From Campylobacter concisus (GTDB lineage: Bacteria > Campylobacterota > Campylobacteria > Campylobacterales > Campylobacteraceae): a stretch of 64,000 nt of DNA. Numbering within the stretch: the first letter of the stretch is position 1; each line of letters starts with the position of its first letter. Of the stretch, positions 35,338 to 45,060 are shown piece by piece. Below the pieces are notes generated by a model, which was given only the letters and a program-made list of their open reading frames with translations, made no database searches and was not told where the DNA came from. Made by a program: the position numbers and the translations under genes. Where the stretch lies: positions 124,001 to 188,000 of the forward strand of contig NZ_CP049239.1 of assembly GCF_015679985.1 (NCBI RefSeq), written 5' to 3'.

Positions 35338-37014
35338 ATGCGATACTCTTATAATAATTTTTATGAAATTTTAACCAAAGTAGCAAAGGAAAATCCAAAT
35401 CAAGTAGTTCTTTTTGAAGAAAAAGAGAAGCTAAAATATCGCGAATTAAAGCAAAATGTCGATAAAGTGGCAGCTTATTTGCAACTTGCTGGAGTAAAAT
35501 TTGGCGATAAAGTAGCTATGGCGGTTACAAACTCAAAAGAATTTATCATCTCATACCTTGCGATAACTGCAATAGGCGGTATCGCAGTGCCTATGAATAC
35601 TTTTTTAAAAGCAAACGAGTTTGAATATATCATAAATGATTGCGGTGCAAAGGTGCTTTTTGCGTCTAGCTCGCTTGCAAAAGAGTTAATCGCATTAAAT
35701 GAGCTTGAAATTTTAAGAAAGATAATCTGGATCGGAGCAATACCAAAGAAACTTCAAAGTGCCTCAAAGGATGAATATATAGACACTGACGAAGAGTATG
35801 GCGAGAGTGCATATCTCACTTCAACGCCTCAAATTTCAAAAGAGGATATGAGCAAGGGCTATGAAAATAATGGCCTTGTTAAAAATGTAAATTTTACAGA
35901 AACTCTAAATCACAAATACGCTCTTAGTATCACAAAGTATCCGGTAATAGATGATTTAATGCATATAATTTATACTTCAGGCACTACTGGCAAGCCAAAA
36001 GGTGCGATGATAAGCTATAAAAATATCTTTTCAAATTTAATTGGAGCCCATGATCGTTTTATAGTGAAAAAAAGCGATCGTTTCATAGTCTTTTTACCGA
36101 TGTTTCATAGTTTTACACTAACTGCAATGGTGTTGCTTCCGATATTCGCGAGCGCTTCGATGGTTCTTGTAAAATCAGTATTTCCATTTTCAAATGTACT
36201 AAAACAAACTTTGCTAAAGCGTGTAACTGTATTTTTAGGAATTCCAGCCATCTATACAGCTATTGGTAAAGCAAAAATTCCTTGGTATTTTAGATGGTTT
36301 AACCGCATTAGATTATTTGTAAGCGGTGCGGCTCCGCTTGCAAAGCAGACGATAGATGACTTTAGGGTGAAATTTCCACGTGCAACACTTGTCGAGGGAT
36401 ATGGCCTTAGCGAATGCTCACCTGTCGTAGCTGCAAATTTATATGATAAACAAAAGCTTTTAAGTGTAGGGCCTGCGCTTGATGGCTATGAGGTAAAGAT
36501 CGTAAATGATGAGATGATGGAGCTTCCAGTTGGCCAGATCGGCGAGATCATTGTAAAGGGCGACTGCGTCATGCAAGGCTACTATGGTATGCCAAGCATC
36601 ACTGATGAGACCATAATAAACGGCTGGTTAAAGACCGGAGATCTTGGCAAGGTCGATGAAGAGGGCTTTATCTATATCGTTGATCGTAAAAAAGACCTCA
36701 TCATATCAAAGGGCATTAACATCTATCCACGTGAGATCGAAGAGGTTATTTACAAACTTGAAGCAGTCGAAGCAACAGCGGTAATTGGCGTAAAAGACGT
36801 ACATGCTGATGAAGAGGTTGTGGCGTTTATTCAGGTAAAAGATGGCATGGATCTTGATGAAAAAACAGTAAGAGAGCATTTGAAGAAAAATTTAGCAAAT
36901 TTCAAGATACCAAAAAGTATCTATTTTGCCGAAGAGTTGCCTAGAAATGCCACTGGCAAGGTGTTAAAACGTGTATTAAAAGAGCAAATAGAGCAGATGA
37001 AGGATAAATTTTAG
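35338..37014 (+). CDS. Long-chain acyl-CoA synthetase (AMP-forming ligase)
   Basis: The 558-residue protein activates fatty acids to acyl-AMP and acyl-CoA. The adenylate motif IIYTSGTTGKPKGA lies near residue 212, VEGYGLSECSPVV near 353, GDLGKVDEEGFIYIVDRKKD near 435, and the catalytic C-terminal Lys is in NATGKVLKR. The start is ATG 35338, 12 bases after fadL, so the operon imports then activates fatty acids. No beta-oxidation genes are visible here, so the acyl-CoA probably feeds phospholipids. Confidence 0.88.
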   Translation: MRYSYNNFYEILTKVAKENPNQVVLFEEKEKLKYRELKQNVDKVAAYLQLAGVKFGDKVAMAVTNSKEFIISYLAITAIGGIAVPMNTFLKANEFEYIINDCGAKVLFASSSLAKELIALNELEILRKIIWIGAIPKKLQSASKDEYIDTDEEYGESAYLTSTPQISKEDMSKGYENNGLVKNVNFTETLNHKYALSITKYPVIDDLMHIIYTSGTTGKPKGAMISYKNIFSNLIGAHDRFIVKKSDRFIVFLPMFHSFTLTAMVLLPIFASASMVLVKSVFPFSNVLKQTLLKRVTVFLGIPAIYTAIGKAKIPWYFRWFNRIRLFVSGAAPLAKQTIDDFRVKFPRATLVEGYGLSECSPVVAANLYDKQKLLSVGPALDGYEVKIVNDEMMELPVGQIGEIIVKGDCVMQGYYGMPSITDETIINGWLKTGDLGKVDEEGFIYIVDRKKDLIISKGINIYPREIEEVIYKLEAVEATAVIGVKDVHADEEVVAFIQVKDGMDLDEKTVREHLKKNLANFKIPKSIYFAEELPRNATGKVLKRVLKEQIEQMKDKF

Positions 37015-38747
37015 TGAAATACTTGCTTGATTTTTTAAACCAAGACCTCAAAAAAAGTAAAATTTACGAGCTGATAAAGTGCGGCGATGAAGAGGGAGAA
37101 ATTTTAAAATATCTAAGTAAAGCTTATGTGCAAGGAACAGCTAATATGAGCGTTTTTGAGCTACTTGGAGCAGTCTTTGGCACGCAAAATGATAAGCAGC
37201 TTTTGTATCTAAAATTTATAAAAAATTTGCTTGATAGCGGTTGGATTGTACAAAATTATAGTCTTTTTAAAATACCTGAGAGCACGCAAAGGGCTTCAGC
37301 TCAAGGGCTTCTTTCGTTGCTTCATTCTGAAATTTCTCTATCAGCCACATTTTTAAAAATTCTTGAAGATGGCAACGCTGATATAAATTTGCCAGAGCTT
37401 GCTCCATATGAGGATCATTTGGAGTATTTAAAAGATCAGTTTTTAAAGGTGGAGCTTTACTCAAAGGCTGCCATTTTTGGCGATGGCTCAAGTGATGCAA
37501 AAAAGCGCATAAATGAACAAATTTCTGAGCTTACAAAGCGAATCAATGAGCGCGTAAAACTAAGCAAGATCAGCCTAAAGATAGAGCAAATTTTTAAAGA
37601 AAATTCGCTTGATGAAAAAGAGCAGATCATATTTTTAGCCCTTTTAAAAGAGGAATATGCGGGAGATTTTGAAAACGGCCGCGACCTAAACACGCTAGTT
37701 GGGCTAATAAGCAAAGATGAGCTTGAACGCATCAAAAATCGCACTCTTTTAGAGGATGGCTCAAGGCTCATCGAGGGCGCACTAATCGACTACGACGAGG
37801 TTTTAAACGCTTATGGCAACGTAAGCAAGAGTTTTTTTATAAACGAAGAAATTTTGCAAAGCATAATGCACCCAAAAAATGACAAAAACAGCAAGAAAAT
37901 CAAGATCGAAAGCCTAGTAAAAGAGCAAGAAATTTTTGAGCTAATAGAGCCAGTAACGAGCCTAGAAGATGTCGTGCTAAACGAAAAAACAAAGCAGCTT
38001 TTAAGTACAATACTAAAGCAAGTCGATAAAAAAGTGCTCGCTAGACTTAGCAGCTGGGGCATAAAAACTAGAAAAAACATAGACGCTAAGATCATCTTTT
38101 ATGGAGAGCCTGGCACTGGTAAGACGATGAGCGCGGTTGGGCTTGCAAAGAGCCTAAAGAAGCAAATTTTAAGCTTTGACTGCTCAAAAATTTTAAGCAA
38201 ATATGTCGGCGAGAGCGAGCAAAATGTAAGGAAAATTTTTGATACTTACAAAGAAATTTGCAAAAAAAGTGGCAGTGAGCCGGTGCTTTTACTAAATGAA
38301 GCCGATCAGTTTTTAAGCACGAGAGTGGAGAGCTCAAGTGGGGCTGAAAAGATGCATAATCAAATGCAAAATATCTTTTTAGAGCAGATCGAACGCTTTG
38401 AGGGTGTGCTGATTGCTACGACAAATTTCTTGCAAAGCCTTGATGTTGCGTTTTCTAGAAGGTTTGACTATAAGATCGAGTTTAAAAAGCCTGATTTTAA
38501 CGGCAGGCTTGCTATTTGGCGTAAAATTTTGCCTGAAAATGCGAGCTTTGAAGATGGCTTTAGTGTAGAAAGGCTGGCTGAGTTTAACCTAAGTGGTGCG
38601 CAGATCGTCCTTGCACTAAAAAATACCGCTTTAAAAGTCGCTATAAAAGATGATGGGATTTTTACCTTTGAGGACTTTAAAACGACGATAGAGCGCGAGC
38701 TAAACTCAAGCTTTGGCGAGGATAAAAAGATGGGATTTGGCTCTTAA
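37014..38747 (+). CDS. AAA-family ATPase with novel N-terminal domain
   Basis: The 577-residue protein uses a GTG start sharing its first base with the TAG of the ligase gene. The N-terminal 320 residues are helical and unrecognised. The AAA module follows: Walker A GEPGTGKT at 364-371, Walker B LLLNEAD near 424-430 (Asn where Asp is usual, but the Glu is present), SRRFDYKIEF arginine region and an FtsH-like LSGAQI. It probably remodels or unfolds a protein; the partner is unknown. Confidence 0.82.
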   Translation: MKYLLDFLNQDLKKSKIYELIKCGDEEGEILKYLSKAYVQGTANMSVFELLGAVFGTQNDKQLLYLKFIKNLLDSGWIVQNYSLFKIPESTQRASAQGLLSLLHSEISLSATFLKILEDGNADINLPELAPYEDHLEYLKDQFLKVELYSKAAIFGDGSSDAKKRINEQISELTKRINERVKLSKISLKIEQIFKENSLDEKEQIIFLALLKEEYAGDFENGRDLNTLVGLISKDELERIKNRTLLEDGSRLIEGALIDYDEVLNAYGNVSKSFFINEEILQSIMHPKNDKNSKKIKIESLVKEQEIFELIEPVTSLEDVVLNEKTKQLLSTILKQVDKKVLARLSSWGIKTRKNIDAKIIFYGEPGTGKTMSAVGLAKSLKKQILSFDCSKILSKYVGESEQNVRKIFDTYKEICKKSGSEPVLLLNEADQFLSTRVESSSGAEKMHNQMQNIFLEQIERFEGVLIATTNFLQSLDVAFSRRFDYKIEFKKPDFNGRLAIWRKILPENASFEDGFSVERLAEFNLSGAQIVLALKNTALKVAIKDDGIFTFEDFKTTIERELNSSFGEDKKMGFGS

Positions 38748-39560
38748 GCCTTTCTCTCTTGATTTCATTGTTTATATAAATTTAAACAAATATAAAAATA
38801 GCAAGAGCCTCTGACATTGGTGGGAAACCTACTTTTACCTAATTAGAATTCATGCATTTGCCGTCACCAAAGTCATGGAAAGTGTGAGTTAAACTTAAGC
38901 TTTGATGAGAAAAATAGGTTTTGGCTCTTAATCTATTCCAAATTTTACTATCTCATGCAACATATGTTTTGCGCCACGAGGCGAAGTTTAAAGTGTCAGA
39001 GATTACGATCTAAAAGTAAAATTTTGCTTTCATAGTTAAATTTACGCCATGATTGCTGCCGAAATTTACAGCAAGACAGACATCAGTATTAGCTACTTAG
39101 TATAAATTTAGCTTGTTCGCCTGTCTCAAATTCACTACTGCAGAGTTTGCAAATAAGTAATTTTTATCAAAAAATCCTAAATTTTTGGAGTTTATCCACT
39201 CCATGACCGCTGCTTGGAATGTATATTTGCATATTTGGTGCTTTAAAAAGAGCTTTCTTAACACTTTGTTATTTTGCGTAACACAAATATAGCCGTCTCA
39301 CGAAGTCTAAAATAAAAAGTCTCATAAATTTCAAATTCTCTTTCATGATGTTTGTGGCAGCGCTTTTTGAAATTAAAAAAGAGATGAGAAAATATAAATT
39401 TATAAGTCTTTGAGCGCAATTTTTACATCAGAAGTAAAGAAGTAATGCGTGATCACTTTAGCAATTAGTATAAAAAATTGATTATATTTTTGGCAAGACT
39501 CGAGAAGCTATAAAAATTTTAGTAGCAAAATTTGTCAAAAGGCTTGCAAATTTTAGAAAT
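38748..39560. other. Gene-poor degenerate region
   Basis: There are 813 bases without an intact gene. The minus strand holds stretches of open frame that look like decayed protein, for example a run of about 40 codons near 39150-39260 (LFLKHQICKYTFQAAVMEWI) followed by stops and frame changes. I cannot name the parent gene, and the plus strand offers equally long open runs in places. Confidence 0.35.
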
Positions 39561-40868
39561 CTACTGATTGATCTTATCGAGCAACTCTTCGACCTCTTCA
39601 AGTGCAAAGGCTTCTTCTGAGCTTTGTTTTAAGAAGTTCTCCATAAATTCTTTCTTTGAGATCGCAAGGTCAAGCTCCTTGTCGCTACCCTTTTGATAAG
39701 CACCGATACGAAGCAAGACTTCGTTTTCTTTTAAAAGCGAGTAAAGACGCTTAAATTTCATCGCATTTAGCTTATGCTCTTTGCTGATCACATCGCCCAT
39801 GACACGTGAGGCCGAGTTTTGGATATTGATGGGTGGGTAAATTCCAAAGTCTGTTAGCTCCCGGCTTAGCACGATGTGGCCGTCTAGGATAGAGCGGCTT
39901 TGGTCAGCTATCGGATCGCTCATGTCATCGCCTTCGACTAGCACGGTGAAAAATGCCGTGATACTGCCTTTGCCCTCCTCTTTGCCAGCGCGCTCCATTA
40001 GCTGAGGTAAAAGTGTGAGTGAGCTTGGCGGATAGCCTTTTGATGTAGGCGGCTCGCCAAGTGCAAGGCCGATCTCACGCTGTGCCATTGCAAAACGCGT
40101 GACGCTATCCATGATGAAAAGTACATCGTTGCCTTGCTGTTTGAAGTACTCAGCCACGCTCATCGCACAAAAGGCACCATATTTTCGCATGAGCGAGCTA
40201 TCATCGCTGGTCGCTACAATGATGACTGTACCCTCCAGGTCGCCGCCCAGATTTTTTTCGATAAATTCGGGCACCTCACGGCCACGCTCGCCTATTAGCG
40301 CGACTACTTTTATGGGAGCTAGTGTGTTTTTTACGATCATACCCATAAGAGTTGATTTGCCCACACCTGAACCTGCAAAAATTCCCAGCTTTTGCCCCTT
40401 GCCACAAGTAAGCAGTCCATCTATCGTCTTTATACCAACGCTAAAAGGCTCGTTTATAAGCCCCCTTTTCATCGCATCTATCGGCGCTCTCATGATCGGC
40501 ATATATTCAGTCGTCTCGATCGCTCCTTTGCCATCAATAGGCTTCATAAATGGATCGACCACGCGCCCAAGCAAATTTGGCCCCACAGGTATGCTCATGC
40601 CCTGATCGCTCTCATAGACGAAGTCGCCTATCCTAAAGCCCTCAACAAAGCCAAATGGGCTGATATAAGCGCCATCTGTCTTTATTTGTGTAACCATGCC
40701 AAGACCATTTTTACTCTTATCTTTTGCGACTATTCGCACGATGTCCCCGATGCTTGGGCGAAGTCCAGTGATTTCGATAGTTGTAGCTGTGATTTTGGTT
40801 ATGATGCCAAAGGTGTTTGAGAGTTTCACACCCTCTTTAAGCTTTAAATTTATATGCTCTAAGCTCAA
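39561..40868 (-). CDS. fliI: Flagellum-specific ATP synthase FliI
   Basis: FliI powers the flagellar type III export apparatus. The 435-residue protein has Walker A AGSGVGKS at 165-172, the [11 protein letters not shown] and [21 protein letters not shown] segments of F1-type/FliI ATPases, and [15 protein letters not shown]. The alternative, ATP synthase beta, is excluded by the flagellar N-terminal domain and by the absence of atp genes. Its ATG overlaps the folE stop by 4 bases. Confidence 0.95.
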   Translation of the reverse strand: MSLEHINLKLKEGVKLSNTFGIITKITATTIEITGLRPSIGDIVRIVAKDKSKNGLGMVTQIKTDGAYISPFGFVEGFRIGDFVYESDQGMSIPVGPNLLGRVVDPFMKPIDGKGAIETTEYMPIMRAPIDAMKRGLINEPFSVGIKTIDGLLTCGKGQKLGIFAGSGVGKSTLMGMIVKNTLAPIKVVALIGERGREVPEFIEKNLGGDLEGTVIIVATSDDSSLMRKYGAFCAMSVAEYFKQQGNDVLFIMDSVTRFAMAQREIGLALGEPPTSKGYPPSSLTLLPQLMERAGKEEGKGSITAFFTVLVEGDDMSDPIADQSRSILDGHIVLSRELTDFGIYPPINIQNSASRVMGDVISKEHKLNAMKFKRLYSLLKENEVLLRIGAYQKGSDKELDLAISKKEFMENFLKQSSEEAFALEEVEELLDKINQ

Positions 40869-41437
40869 AAATGCGTTTCCCTAGGAGAGTTTATAAGTGA
40901 GAAAAATTCTCGCCTTGTGTCTGCGTTTTTGATAAAGCAGCCTCTAAGTGCTGAGGTCGTGGTGGTTGAGTTTATCTTTTGCACACCTCTCATCTCAACG
41001 CACATATGTCTAGCCTCGACGACGACTCCAACGCCTTTTGGAGCGATAACGTCCTCAAGTGCTTTTGCGATCTGCTCAGTCATTTGCTCTTGAATTTGCA
41101 GGCGTCTTGCGTAGATATTTACCATGCGTGGAATTTTACTAAGGCCAACGACCTTGCCATTTGGTATGTAAGCCACATGCACTCGGCCGATAATAGGCAA
41201 CAAATGGTGCTCGCAAAGGCTGTAAAACTCGATGTTTCGCATGAGAACCATTTCGTTATTTGAGCTAGTAAAAAGTGCGTCACCAAGGACCTCTTTTGGA
41301 TCTTCATCATATCCGCTAGTTAGAAATTTAAAAGCTTTATAAACACGCTCAGGAGTTTTTAAAAGCCCCTCTCTGTTTGGATCCTCGCCTATAATCGTTA
41401 GCATGTTTTTAACCGAATTTTCAAAACTCTCTTGCAT
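40865..41437 (-). CDS. folE: GTP cyclohydrolase I
   Basis: First enzyme of tetrahydrofolate (and queuosine precursor) synthesis, converting GTP to dihydroneopterin triphosphate. The 190-residue protein has the zinc site Cys-x-x-His-His in [13 protein letters not shown], the [20 protein letters not shown] core, and the third zinc ligand in [12 protein letters not shown]-type text ([12 protein letters not shown]). It is upstream of fliI with a 4-base overlap. Confidence 0.96.
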   Translation of the reverse strand: MQESFENSVKNMLTIIGEDPNREGLLKTPERVYKAFKFLTSGYDEDPKEVLGDALFTSSNNEMVLMRNIEFYSLCEHHLLPIIGRVHVAYIPNGKVVGLSKIPRMVNIYARRLQIQEQMTEQIAKALEDVIAPKGVGVVVEARHMCVEMRGVQKINSTTTTSALRGCFIKNADTRREFFSLINSPRETHF

Positions 41438-41574
41438 AAATTTTCTCCATAATTTTATTGCTAGATTCTACGTTAAAACGCCTTTTATATCTATAAAAAT
41501 TTACAAATTTACAATGAAATAAGGAAAATTCTGCTATATTTTGGGCTAAAAATTTGTATTCATAAAGGAATTAG

Positions 41575-42906
41575 ATGGAAATCAAAACAAAAGCTCTAGA
41601 TAGCGTAAATACCTTAGCAAGCACGACTATAAGTGCAGATGCTATAAAATCTAGCGTAGAGAAACTAGCAAAAAAAGCAGCAAAAACTATGAAAGTAGAC
41701 GGCTTTAGACAAGGCCATGTGCCAGTTGCTATTGTGCTAAAACGCTACGAGAAAGAGCTAACAAACGATGCTGAACAAGATGTCTTAAGAGATGTTGTTG
41801 ATGAGGCTATAAAACAAGCAGGCAAGAAAAATGATGATCTTATCGGCGAGCCTATCGTTTCAAAATTTGACAGAAAAGATGGCAAGATCGACGTTGAGCT
41901 AACAGTTTCATTTAAACCAAGTGTCGATGTGAGCGGCTATGAGAGTTTAATACCTGAGTTTTCAAATCCGCGTGTTTTGAAAAAAGATATCGATGAGAAA
42001 AAAACTGAACTTTTAAAAATGATAGCTCCACTTGAAAAAATTGATGGCAAAAGAGGCCTAAAGGTTGGCGATTTTGCTAAATTTGACTTTGAAGGCTTTG
42101 TTGATGGCGTTGCATTTGATGGTGGTAAGGCTGAAAACTACGTGCTTGAGATTGGCTCAAATCAATTTATCCCAGGCTTTGAAGATGGCATGGTAGGTAT
42201 AAAAGCTGGTGGCGAAAAAGATATCGAGGTTAAATTCCCAGAAAACTACGGCGCTGCACATTTAGCTGGCAAAGATGCTGTTTTTAAAGTCAAACTTCAT
42301 GAAATTCAAGAGAAAAAAATTCCTGAAAAACTAGATGAAGAGATGCTAAAAACTTTACTTCCAAATGAAGAAAAACCAACTGAAGAGGTACTTGATGAGC
42401 GTATAAAAGAGCAAATCCGCCAAGAGAAAATTTATAAACTTATAAATGATGAGCTTAAGCCAAAATTTGCTGAAGCTGCGGTTGAGAAATTTAAATTTGA
42501 CGTGCCAAAAAATATTGTCGAGCAAGAGATTGATATGCAGTTTAGAAACGCATGGAGCTCATTTACTCCAGATGATATGAAAAAATTTAGAGAGGATAAA
42601 GATGCTCTTTCTAAAAAACGTGATGAGTTTAGAAAAGACGCTGAAAATAGCGTTCGTTTAACTTTCATCATTGATGAACTAGCTCGTGTAAGAGGCGTAA
42701 AAGTAAGCGATCAAGAGGTTGTTCAAGCGATCTATTTTGAGGCGTATAGAAGCGGACAAGATCCAAAAGCACACCTTGATATGTACCGCAACCAAGGCAT
42801 GCTTCCAGCTATAAAGATGTCAATGATCGAAGAGAAGCTATTTGGTGAGCTCTTTAACAAAGAAAAAGACGAAAAAAAAGCAAGTAAAAAAGAGAAGGCC
42901 GAGTAA
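41575..42906 (+). CDS. tig: Trigger factor
   Basis: Ribosome-associated chaperone and peptidyl-prolyl isomerase. The 443-residue protein has the N-terminal ribosome-binding domain with [14 protein letters not shown], the FKBP-type PPIase domain at about 150-245 ([30 protein letters not shown]) and the helical C-terminal domain. A lysine/glutamate tail ends the protein. It shares one base with clpP, a common pairing in which nascent-chain chaperone and protease are expressed together. Confidence 0.96.
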   Translation: MEIKTKALDSVNTLASTTISADAIKSSVEKLAKKAAKTMKVDGFRQGHVPVAIVLKRYEKELTNDAEQDVLRDVVDEAIKQAGKKNDDLIGEPIVSKFDRKDGKIDVELTVSFKPSVDVSGYESLIPEFSNPRVLKKDIDEKKTELLKMIAPLEKIDGKRGLKVGDFAKFDFEGFVDGVAFDGGKAENYVLEIGSNQFIPGFEDGMVGIKAGGEKDIEVKFPENYGAAHLAGKDAVFKVKLHEIQEKKIPEKLDEEMLKTLLPNEEKPTEEVLDERIKEQIRQEKIYKLINDELKPKFAEAAVEKFKFDVPKNIVEQEIDMQFRNAWSSFTPDDMKKFREDKDALSKKRDEFRKDAENSVRLTFIIDELARVRGVKVSDQEVVQAIYFEAYRSGQDPKAHLDMYRNQGMLPAIKMSMIEEKLFGELFNKEKDEKKASKKEKAE

Positions 42907-43496
42907 TGAGCTATTACGTTCCTGTCGTAGTTGAAAGAACTAGTAGAGGTGAGCGAAGCTATGATATATACTCCCGTCTTTTAAAAGACAGGATCGTTAT
43001 GCTAAGTGGTGAGATAGAGGACGGCATGGCCGCTTCTATTGTCGCCCAGCTTCTATTTTTAGAGGCTGAAGATCCAGATAAAGATATCTATCTATATATA
43101 AACTCACCAGGTGGCGTTATAACAAGTGGCTTTAGCATCTATGATACGATGAACTACATAAAACCAGATGTTTGTACGATCTGCATCGGCCAAGCTGCTA
43201 GCATGGGTGCATTTTTGCTAAGCTGTGGCGCACCAGGTAAAAGATATGCACTGCCAAATTCTCGCATCATGATACATCAACCACTTGGCGGTGCTAGAGG
43301 ACAAGCGACTGATATCGAGATACAAGCTCGTGAAATTTTGCGTATGAAAGAGATTTTAAATGGAATTTTGGCCAAAAATACAGGTCAAAAGCTAAGTAAG
43401 ATCGTAAAAGATACTGAACGTGACTTCTTTATGAGTTCGGCCGAAGCCAAAGAGTACGGACTTGTTGATAAAATTTTGGAGAAAAGTTTTAAATAA
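42906..43496 (+). CDS. clpP: ATP-dependent Clp protease proteolytic subunit
   Basis: The 196-residue serine protease has the catalytic Ser99 in [11 protein letters not shown] and His124 in [10 protein letters not shown], and an Asp near residue 173. It forms the tetradecamer that works with ClpX or ClpA. It starts at the last base of the tig stop codon. The clp ATPase is not beside it. Confidence 0.97.
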   Translation: MSYYVPVVVERTSRGERSYDIYSRLLKDRIVMLSGEIEDGMAASIVAQLLFLEAEDPDKDIYLYINSPGGVITSGFSIYDTMNYIKPDVCTICIGQAASMGAFLLSCGAPGKRYALPNSRIMIHQPLGGARGQATDIEIQAREILRMKEILNGILAKNTGQKLSKIVKDTERDFFMSSAEAKEYGLVDKILEKSFK

Positions 43497-43504
43497 GGCC
43501 CAAA

Positions 43505-44527
43505 GTGATAAAGATAGATAATGCACCAGACCCTAAGAAAAAAGCGGTTGAGGTAAAACATATTCTAGAAAAAGAAAAGGTAGATATCTACAAATTTTCA
43601 GAAAATGTTTTGCATGAATTAAGCGACGATAATGTTCCATCTACGCCAAATAATTATTCTATTTATTTTGATAAAATGCTTGATGGACAGCCTGATGAAT
43701 TTAGAAAAGAGATCGGTGATATGATAGTCATAAATTCCGAGATCTCAGTACCATCAGGCAGTAATATCTCTATTGAAAAAGAGATAAAGCAGGGATTTAT
43801 CCAGATAAAAAGCATGCTTCAAGCCGTGGTGCTAATCTATAAAAATTTAGGCATTATGAGAGGCCTAGTGCAAAAGCGCATGGATGCACTCAAAAATAAT
43901 ACAAATATCCTAGCTCTTCAAAATGTTTTAAGTGCATTTAACCATGACCTAATAAAATTAAACAGCCTTATGGATAAACATCTTGATGTCATTAAAGTAA
44001 GCTATGACGAAGTAGCTAAAATGCTTAAATCTATTGAAGAGCAGTCGATTTATGATACGACATATGACGTTTATAATAAAAAATTTTTAGTAGCCACAGT
44101 ACAAAGTGAAGTAGAAGCTGTTAAGAGATATGGCTATAACGCATCGTTTTTACTAGTAAGAGCAAAAGATAGATTTACAAATCGTGTTAAAAATTTAAAA
44201 GAGCGAAACAATATGTATAAAGCTATATCACAGCTTCTTTTAAGAACTTCTAGAAGAAGCGATATAGTAGCTCATTACGGTGATGGCTGTTTTGCTATGG
44301 TTATGAAATATACTGATGAAAATGGCACAAGACAAGCCGGTAGCAGAATTTTAAATATGCTTTCATCTATACCTTGGAAGATAGATGGTGAAGAGTGCAA
44401 GCTTGATATCCAAGTGGTTTCAAGCATGATAACAAAAACAAGAAGTGCTGAAGAATTAATCTCTTACTCGTTAGATCAACTAATACTAACACAAGATGAT
44501 GAGCAGCCTATATTTTTAGGTGAATAA
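43505..44527 (+). CDS. GGDEF-like domain protein with degenerate active site
   Basis: The 340-residue protein uses a GTG start (AAGG six bases upstream). Residues 1-180 are helical and unrecognised; residues 185-335 form a GGDEF-type fold (TTYDVYNKKFLVATVQSEVE, then RRSDIVAHYGDGCFAMVMKY). The GGDEF signature is GDGCF at 259-263, so cyclic di-GMP synthesis is unlikely and it may instead bind a nucleotide or a protein. Its place between clpP and def is not explained by function. Confidence 0.8.
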   Translation: MIKIDNAPDPKKKAVEVKHILEKEKVDIYKFSENVLHELSDDNVPSTPNNYSIYFDKMLDGQPDEFRKEIGDMIVINSEISVPSGSNISIEKEIKQGFIQIKSMLQAVVLIYKNLGIMRGLVQKRMDALKNNTNILALQNVLSAFNHDLIKLNSLMDKHLDVIKVSYDEVAKMLKSIEEQSIYDTTYDVYNKKFLVATVQSEVEAVKRYGYNASFLLVRAKDRFTNRVKNLKERNNMYKAISQLLLRTSRRSDIVAHYGDGCFAMVMKYTDENGTRQAGSRILNMLSSIPWKIDGEECKLDIQVVSSMITKTRSAEELISYSLDQLILTQDDEQPIFLGE

Positions 44528-44541
44528 GTAGGAGTTTGAGC

Positions 44542-45060
44542 TTGATCTTAGAGGTTTTATCTTATCCAAATAAAAAACTTTACGAAGTCTCAAAAGAGGT
44601 TAAAAATTTTGATGAGGAACTTCACAAATTACTTGATGATATGTATGATACGATGATTGCAAAAGAGGGCATCGGTCTTGCAGCTATTCAGATAGGTGTT
44701 GCAAAAAGAATTTTTATTATAAATTTAGCCAATGACGAGGGCGTACAAGATAAAGAAAATTTAATCGAAATCATAAATCCAAAGTTTGAACTACGCGAAG
44801 GAGAATGCATCTATCAAGAGGGTTGCCTTAGCGTGCCTGGATATTATGAAGATGTAAAAAGAAATGAAGTTGTGGCCATCAAATATCAAGATCGTTTTGG
44901 CAAAGAGCAAAGCTTAAAGGCTGATGGGCTTTTAGCTATCGCTATCCAGCATGAAAATGACCACTTGGATGGACATCTTTTTATAGAAAAAATCGGCTTT
45001 AATAAACGCAAAAAATTTGACAAGGAATACAAAAAGCAAAAAAAAGAAAAAGCTTCATGA
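44542..45060 (+). CDS. def: Peptide deformylase
   Basis: Removes the formyl group from nascent proteins. The 172-residue form starts at TTG 44542, with GGAG seven bases upstream; a TTG two codons earlier (44536) lies only one base from that site and is less likely. The three motifs are GIGLAAIQIGV, EGCLSVPG and QHENDHLDG, giving the Cys and two His metal ligands. Its end overlaps the comM-type gene by 4 bases. Confidence 0.93.
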   Translation: MILEVLSYPNKKLYEVSKEVKNFDEELHKLLDDMYDTMIAKEGIGLAAIQIGVAKRIFIINLANDEGVQDKENLIEIINPKFELREGECIYQEGCLSVPGYYEDVKRNEVVAIKYQDRFGKEQSLKADGLLAIAIQHENDHLDGHLFIEKIGFNKRKKFDKEYKKQKKEKAS

